Source: Magnetospirillum molischianum DSM 120
GTDB lineage: Bacteria; Pseudomonadota; Alphaproteobacteria; Rhodospirillales; Magnetospirillaceae
NCBI RefSeq assembly: GCF_000294655.1
Contig: NZ_CAHP01000035.1
Coordinates: forward strand, 38,551-94,864
Direction: 5' to 3'
DNA: 56,314 nucleotides
Under the pieces are notes generated by a model. It saw nothing but the letters and a program-made list of their open reading frames with translations. It did not search any database and was not told the DNA's origin. Below are positions 52,648 through 56,314 of this stretch, piece by piece. Position 1 is the stretch's first letter; every line of letters starts with the position of its first letter. The translations under genes and the position numbers were made by a program.

Positions 52648-53091
52648 CCGACGGGGCGAAGTGCCCCAGACTCCCACCCGAAATCCTCAACCCGCCAGAC
52701 CGAACCACACCACACCCGATCCCTTCGATCGGCGACGGACGGACGCGCCTCTACACAACCTGAAGAGGAGTGGCATGGACATCGGTAGGGAGGGGCTGGG
52801 GCAGAGATGAATAAAAGCTGATAGTTGATGTCGTATTGGCTTTCCGCCATCGACTCCACACCTCTTTTATTATTATAGGTATATAATTTATCATCTATAA
52901 ATACATTGAACACACCCAAATCTCCTAAAAAATAGTGAATTACCCTTAACATTAGCGTTATATAATATAAGCAGTATCCCCTCTTGGATTCTGGTTGCCC
53001 GCGTCCCATCATATATAAAATGGATAGGGGGCCTTTATGCCAGGCACATCGATTGGGCGATGCTTGGTATTGACAAAAAGGAAGGGGAGCA
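52648..53091. other. AT-rich leader before the MCP gene
   Basis: No gene is supported. From about 52830 the sequence is very AT-rich and ends in GGAAGGGGAGCA before the MCP start. It probably contains the promoter. A 284-codon minus-strand open frame across this stretch (52317-53171) has no coding character and overlaps the MCP start. Confidence 0.5.
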
Positions 53092-54780
53092 ATGAAAGCT
53101 CTGAACAATCTTAAAATTCCGATGAAAATCATACTGGCATTCGCCGTGGTGATGGTCGTCGTTGTCATCAATACCGGGGTAAGCTTGGTAAAAATGGCGG
53201 CAATGGATCAGGCGAGCGAAGAAGTTATCAACAATCTTATGCCGAGTGCGACCGCTCTGGGGGGGCTGGAAACACTGGTTGTGGAGCATCGACTTCACGA
53301 ACTTGCTCATGTAATCGCGACGACTACCGACGAAATGAAGAAACAAGAGACCAACATAAATAATAGACGAAATCAGATAGCTGAGATTCTTCGCACTTAT
53401 ACAACGATGATTATTTCACCAGAGGAACAGGAGATTTACGATAAATTCTATCGAAGCTGGGAAATTTACATTCCAGCCTCCGAAAAAGCGCTCGACCTGT
53501 CCCGCCGCGGCCTTAAGCAGGAAGCCCGTGCAACCCAATTGAGCGAGGGGCTGAGTACGTATGGGGAGGCCCGCAAGAATCTGGTCGCCGCCATCACCTT
53601 CAACACCAAGACCGCAGGAACCGTCGGTCAGGAAGCCAAGAAAAGCTATCATCAGGCCCAGATCACGGCGTTCGTTTCGCTGGGGTTGCTTCTTGCCCTG
53701 ATCGGGCTGCTCGCCCTTGGTTTGCAGAAAAGCGTTGCGGCACCGATTGGCGAGATGACCGGAGCGATGCGCCGACTTGCCGATGGCGACAAGACGATCG
53801 AGATTCCCGCCCGCGACCGGGGCGACGAAATCGGGCAGATGGCTGAAGCGGTCCAGGTGTTCAAAGACAACGCCATTATCAGCGACCGTATGGCCGCCGA
53901 GCGCGAGGTGGAACAGTCAACGCGCGAGGCGCGCGGCAAGCGGATCGAGAGCCTGACGGGCGAGTTCGACCGCGCCATCGCCAGCGTCGTCGATCTGCTA
54001 TCCGACTCGGCCAGCCAAATGGAGCAAACGGCCCAGGGGCTGACCGGAAACGCCGAGCGCGCCAATCACCAGGCGGCAACCGTCGCCGCCGCGACCGAAG
54101 AGGCGTCCGCCAGCGTCCAGACCGTTGCCAGCGCGGCCGAGGAACTGTCGGCGTCGATCATGGAAATCGGCCGCCAAGTTGAGCAATCTGCCCGCATATC
54201 CTATACCGCCAGCGAAGAGGCCGGACGCACCAACGACACGGTACGCGGTCTGGCCGAAGCGTCGGGACGGATCGGCGTGGTCGTCAATCTGATCAACGAT
54301 ATCGCGTCGCAGACCAATCTGCTGGCTTTGAACGCGACAATCGAGGCGGCCAGGGCGGGGGATGCTGGCAAGGGATTCGCCGTCGTCGCGGGAGAGGTCA
54401 AGCATCTCGCCAACCAGACCTCCAAGGCCACCGAGGAGATCGGCGCCCAGATTGGCGCGGTCCAGACCGCCACCGGCGCGGCAGTGACGGCGATCGCGGG
54501 AATCGTCAACCGGATCGAGGAAATCAAAACCATTGCCGGAGCGATCGCGGCCGCCGTCGAGGAGCAGTCCGCCGCCACCGCCGATATCGCTCGCAATGTT
54601 CAGCAGGCGGCGCAGGGAACCAATCAGGTGTCATCCAATATTGGCGGCGTGTCGCAATCTGCGGCAGAAACCGGCGAGGCCGCCGCGCTGGTTCTGACCT
54701 CGGCCCGTACGCTCAGTCGGGAATCCCAGCAAATGAAGGCCGTCGTGATCCGTTTCCTCCAAGATGTCCGTTCCGCCTGA
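53092..54780 (+). CDS. Methyl-accepting chemotaxis protein
   Basis: This 562-aa inner-membrane chemoreceptor has a first membrane helix ([20 protein letters not shown], about 13-32). A periplasmic four-helix-bundle sensor domain of about 150 residues and a second membrane helix (about 190-210) follow. HAMP comes next ([38 protein letters not shown]). The cytoplasmic signalling domain has the hairpin tip [20 protein letters not shown] and [21 protein letters not shown], where CheA and CheW bind. The start ATG 53092 has AAGGGGAG. No chemotaxis genes lie next to it. The ligand is unknown. Confidence 0.96.
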   Translation: MKALNNLKIPMKIILAFAVVMVVVVINTGVSLVKMAAMDQASEEVINNLMPSATALGGLETLVVEHRLHELAHVIATTTDEMKKQETNINNRRNQIAEILRTYTTMIISPEEQEIYDKFYRSWEIYIPASEKALDLSRRGLKQEARATQLSEGLSTYGEARKNLVAAITFNTKTAGTVGQEAKKSYHQAQITAFVSLGLLLALIGLLALGLQKSVAAPIGEMTGAMRRLADGDKTIEIPARDRGDEIGQMAEAVQVFKDNAIISDRMAAEREVEQSTREARGKRIESLTGEFDRAIASVVDLLSDSASQMEQTAQGLTGNAERANHQAATVAAATEEASASVQTVASAAEELSASIMEIGRQVEQSARISYTASEEAGRTNDTVRGLAEASGRIGVVVNLINDIASQTNLLALNATIEAARAGDAGKGFAVVAGEVKHLANQTSKATEEIGAQIGAVQTATGAAVTAIAGIVNRIEEIKTIAGAIAAAVEEQSAATADIARNVQQAAQGTNQVSSNIGGVSQSAAETGEAAALVLTSARTLSRESQQMKAVVIRFLQDVRSA

Positions 54781-54799
54781 CGGCGGTTCCGGTTTGTCC

Positions 54800-55190
54800 G
54801 GCGATCGTGGCGTAGGGCCGTCGCCGGACGCGGCTGATCCGTTGGCCGAGCCGATGAGACTGTGCCCGTACGGCATTGGTAGGAGACCATGTTACCGGCT
54901 CGCAGATCGACCAGTCGAAGAGACTCCTACACGGTGATCGCGACATGGACGTAGACGTCAAGATCGCGCGAGGACAACAACAGCAGACCCGGGTTCAGGT
55001 TCCTGGTGTCACGAACGAGCGTCTCCAGGAACGCCGTCTCGAAGCTGCCGCCAGCATAGTAAACACCGAAGCGCGTTCTCGCGCTCTTCCACGGATCGGA
55101 AAAACGGCTGGGCGCATGGCCAAAGCCAAGCGGATCGGGATGAGAGTCACGGAAAATGTGGTGCCAGACGCCGCCAGCCACGGCCACAAC
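54800..55190 (-). pseudogene. Decayed RES-domain toxin
   Basis: The minus strand reads VAVAGGVWHHIFRDSHPDPL, RFSDPWKSARTRFGVYYAGG, SFETAFLETLVRD and DVYVHVAITV, clear marks of RES toxins (NAD-degrading). A TAG (54927-54929) then interrupts. After it ESLRLVDLRAGNMV continues in the same frame. A further frame change is needed to read NAVRAQSHRLGQRISRV. The N-terminal start has only GTG candidates. With the stop, frameshift and missing C-terminus it is inactive as it stands. It lies downstream of the antitoxin-like gene. Confidence 0.72.
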
Positions 55191-55230
55191 GGCACAGAAG
55201 CCAGAGGATGGGGGGATCGGGACACAGATA

Positions 55231-55930
55231 TCAGGCGAACGCGCCGACGGTAACGTTGGAGGCGACGGCCAACACGTCGTCTCCCCGTCCGCGCTTCAGA
55301 GCGTCGAGGGCACGGCAACCGCCCAATTCGGGATGGCTTTGCAGCAGGAAGCGATACACCGCCCAAGAATCCTCGCCCAGAATCGAGAACAGGCGCGGCA
55401 GGGTCGGAAGGAGTTGCCGGTTCTCCAACACCTGCCATTCCGGATAGCGGATGCCACGCTTGGCGAAATCGACCCCCAACACTTGGTGGCGCTTGCGCTT
55501 CAGACGGACACCCTCGCTGGACATACCTAACCACTCCGCCATGGCGGCGGTGCTCAACATCTCCGGGGCGGCCAGCAAATCTCGCTTGACGGCATCGCCG
55601 CGCGCCTTGGCCTCACGCAAAGTCCGTTCGAGCCCCTGCTCAGGCGTTTCGTCGATGACGGCCCGGTCGTCTTCCGGCTCGAAGGTCGCCAGGATTGAGG
55701 CGGAACCACCCTCTGCCACCCGCCTAGCATCCGTCCGGCTCAAATGGAGCCTCGCCAAGCGAACACCGGAGATGCCTTCCTCTCTTGAGGGCTTTGGTCA
55801 CCTGCGCCATCTCGACGGGGCTCATGGTGCGCAGGGCGACCAACGCCATCCCCTCGATCTCGGCCGGACGGCCTTCCCGCGAGAACGGACGGCGGGGGGG
55901 CTGTGATGGCTTCGGGACTGTCTGTGTCAT
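55231..55930 (-). CDS. Xre/MbcA/ParS-like antitoxin (DUF2384 type), apparent frameshift
   Basis: The C-terminal 175 residues are open (55231-55758). They contain the helical DNA-binding part (AMAEWLGMSSEGVRLKRKRHQVLGVDFAKRGIRYPEWQ) and the C-terminal toxin-binding DUF2384-like region (PRLFSILGEDSWAVYRFLLQSHPEL). The N-terminal 50 residues lie in another frame from ATG 55930 (behind GAGGTG): MTQTVPKPSQPPRRPF then EGMALVALRTMSPVEMAQVT and KALKR. Changing the AGAGAGG run at 55776-55788 joins them as KALKR-EEGISGVRLARLHLSRTDARR. It is the partner of the RES toxin remnant, in the usual antitoxin-first order. Confidence 0.72.
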
Positions 55931-55991
55931 GGGCACCTCGCATCTGCCGACACTTTAGCCCACTTCGCCAAGTCTTCCCCTCTTCGCAGCA

Positions 55992-56314
55992 TCACTCGAT
56001 CCCCGGGCGGTATTCGAACCGGTCGGCGGCCTCGTGACCGGCGTGATAGGCGGCCCTCAGCACCCGCTTGCCCCGGCCGACACTCCGTTTTTCGAAGGTC
56101 ATGCCAAGCCGGGCCAGTTCGTCATCGACCAAAGCCGCCTTGATCGGCACCAGATCGCGGCCGGTCGAGGCGCGCATGGAGGTCCCCCGTTCCTCATGCA
56201 AGGCGGTCAACTTGGCGGCGATGCCGTGGGCGAGACCGGTCTGGAACGAGGTGGTGGCGGCGGTGTTCCCGGTCGTAACCACGTGTTCGACAGCAACGGC
56301 CCGGATGGCCGCAT
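55992..56314 (-). CDS. DUF2786/phage-related protein, partial
   Basis: The minus-strand frame is open to the right edge of the window, so the N-terminus is missing. The visible 107 residues begin AIRAVAVEHVVTTGNTAATTSFQTG and end RVLRAAYHAGHEAADRFEYRPGIE. The C-terminal pattern (STGRDLVPIKAALVDDELARLGM ... GRVLRAAYxAGxxAADRFxYRPGI) resembles DUF2786/DUF7168 proteins common in prophages. Function is unknown. It lies directly upstream of the antitoxin gene, on the same strand. Confidence 0.62.
   Translation of the reverse strand, partial: AAIRAVAVEHVVTTGNTAATTSFQTGLAHGIAAKLTALHEERGTSMRASTGRDLVPIKAALVDDELARLGMTFEKRSVGRGKRVLRAAYHAGHEAADRFEYRPGIE

Noticed and set aside
52317..53171. 284-codon minus-strand open frame
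   Set aside because: It crosses the plus-strand MCP start and the decayed genes, has no ribosome site and no recognisable domain.
1..56314. CRISPR arrays, rRNA or tRNA genes
   Set aside because: No regularly spaced repeats of CRISPR type and no rRNA or tRNA-like segments were seen by eye; a tRNA scan was not possible.

Overview
The window is a GC-rich chromosome segment from an alphaproteobacterium, most likely a motile Rhodospirillales-type organism. The evidence is a short alphaproteobacterial flagellin, a tandem CtrA-type operator (TTAA-N7-TTAA-N7-TTAA) in the flagellar cluster, and phage/antitoxin families common in that class. The species cannot be fixed from sequence alone.

Layout. 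(1) About 100-9,350, plus strand: late flagellar genes fliC, fliD, fliS, a small gene, flgD, flgE, a small gene, flgN-like, flgK and flgL. The start of flgL carries an apparent one-base frameshift. (2) About 9,930-26,313, almost all plus strand: a polysaccharide (EPS/capsule) locus. It holds a ParA-like ATPase, a CpsD-like protein with a degenerate Walker A, an undecaprenyl-phosphate sugar transferase, a GMC oxidoreductase, an NAD-dependent epimerase, Wza-like export lipoprotein, Wzy/ligase-like membrane protein, a secreted GH44 glycosidase, Wzx-like flippase, PAP2 phosphatase (minus strand), a Wzz/GumC-like chain-length protein, a GT-A-like protein, a WecG/TagA transferase and two small secreted proteins. 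(3) About 26,700-28,456: a gene graveyard. Intact PqqD-like (B1) and lasso-type B2 genes are followed by the N-terminus of an HprK-like kinase and are flanked by two decayed sulfotransferase genes on the other strand. (4) 28,456-36,101: an RND efflux operon (adaptor, pump, outer-membrane factor; minus strand) divergent from a BaeR/BaeS-like two-component system. (5) 36,269-51,285: a large tellurium-resistance-type (Ter) stress system, all minus strand. A four-gene PRTase/HAD/StiP/CitE-like biosynthetic operon lies upstream of a TerD-TerZ-TerA-TerB-TerC-TerD-TerY-TerY-VWA/Zn-PP2C-kinase operon. (6) 51,440-52,650: AT-richer debris of a phage gene, a multiply frameshifted gene and a transposase-like tail. 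(7) 53,092-54,780: a methyl-accepting chemotaxis protein. (8) 54,800-56,314: a decayed RES/Xre toxin-antitoxin pair and a partial DUF2786-like gene running off the window.

How the parts work together: the flagellar block makes the hook, junction, cap and filament with their chaperones. The polysaccharide block has the parts of a Wzx/Wzy-type pathway: lipid-linked initiation, sugar modification, flipping, polymerisation, length control, outer-membrane export and trimming by a glycosidase. The Ter block combines the TerABCDZ membrane/Ca-binding core, a kinase-phosphatase-VWA signalling triad and a predicted nucleoside-like metabolite pathway. The most unusual parts are the sulfotransferase/B1/B2/HprK remnant, the complete two-operon Ter system with an unexplained small ORF containing an in-frame TGA between terC and terD, the tandem CtrA operator, and the many single-base frameshifts near the ends of blocks.
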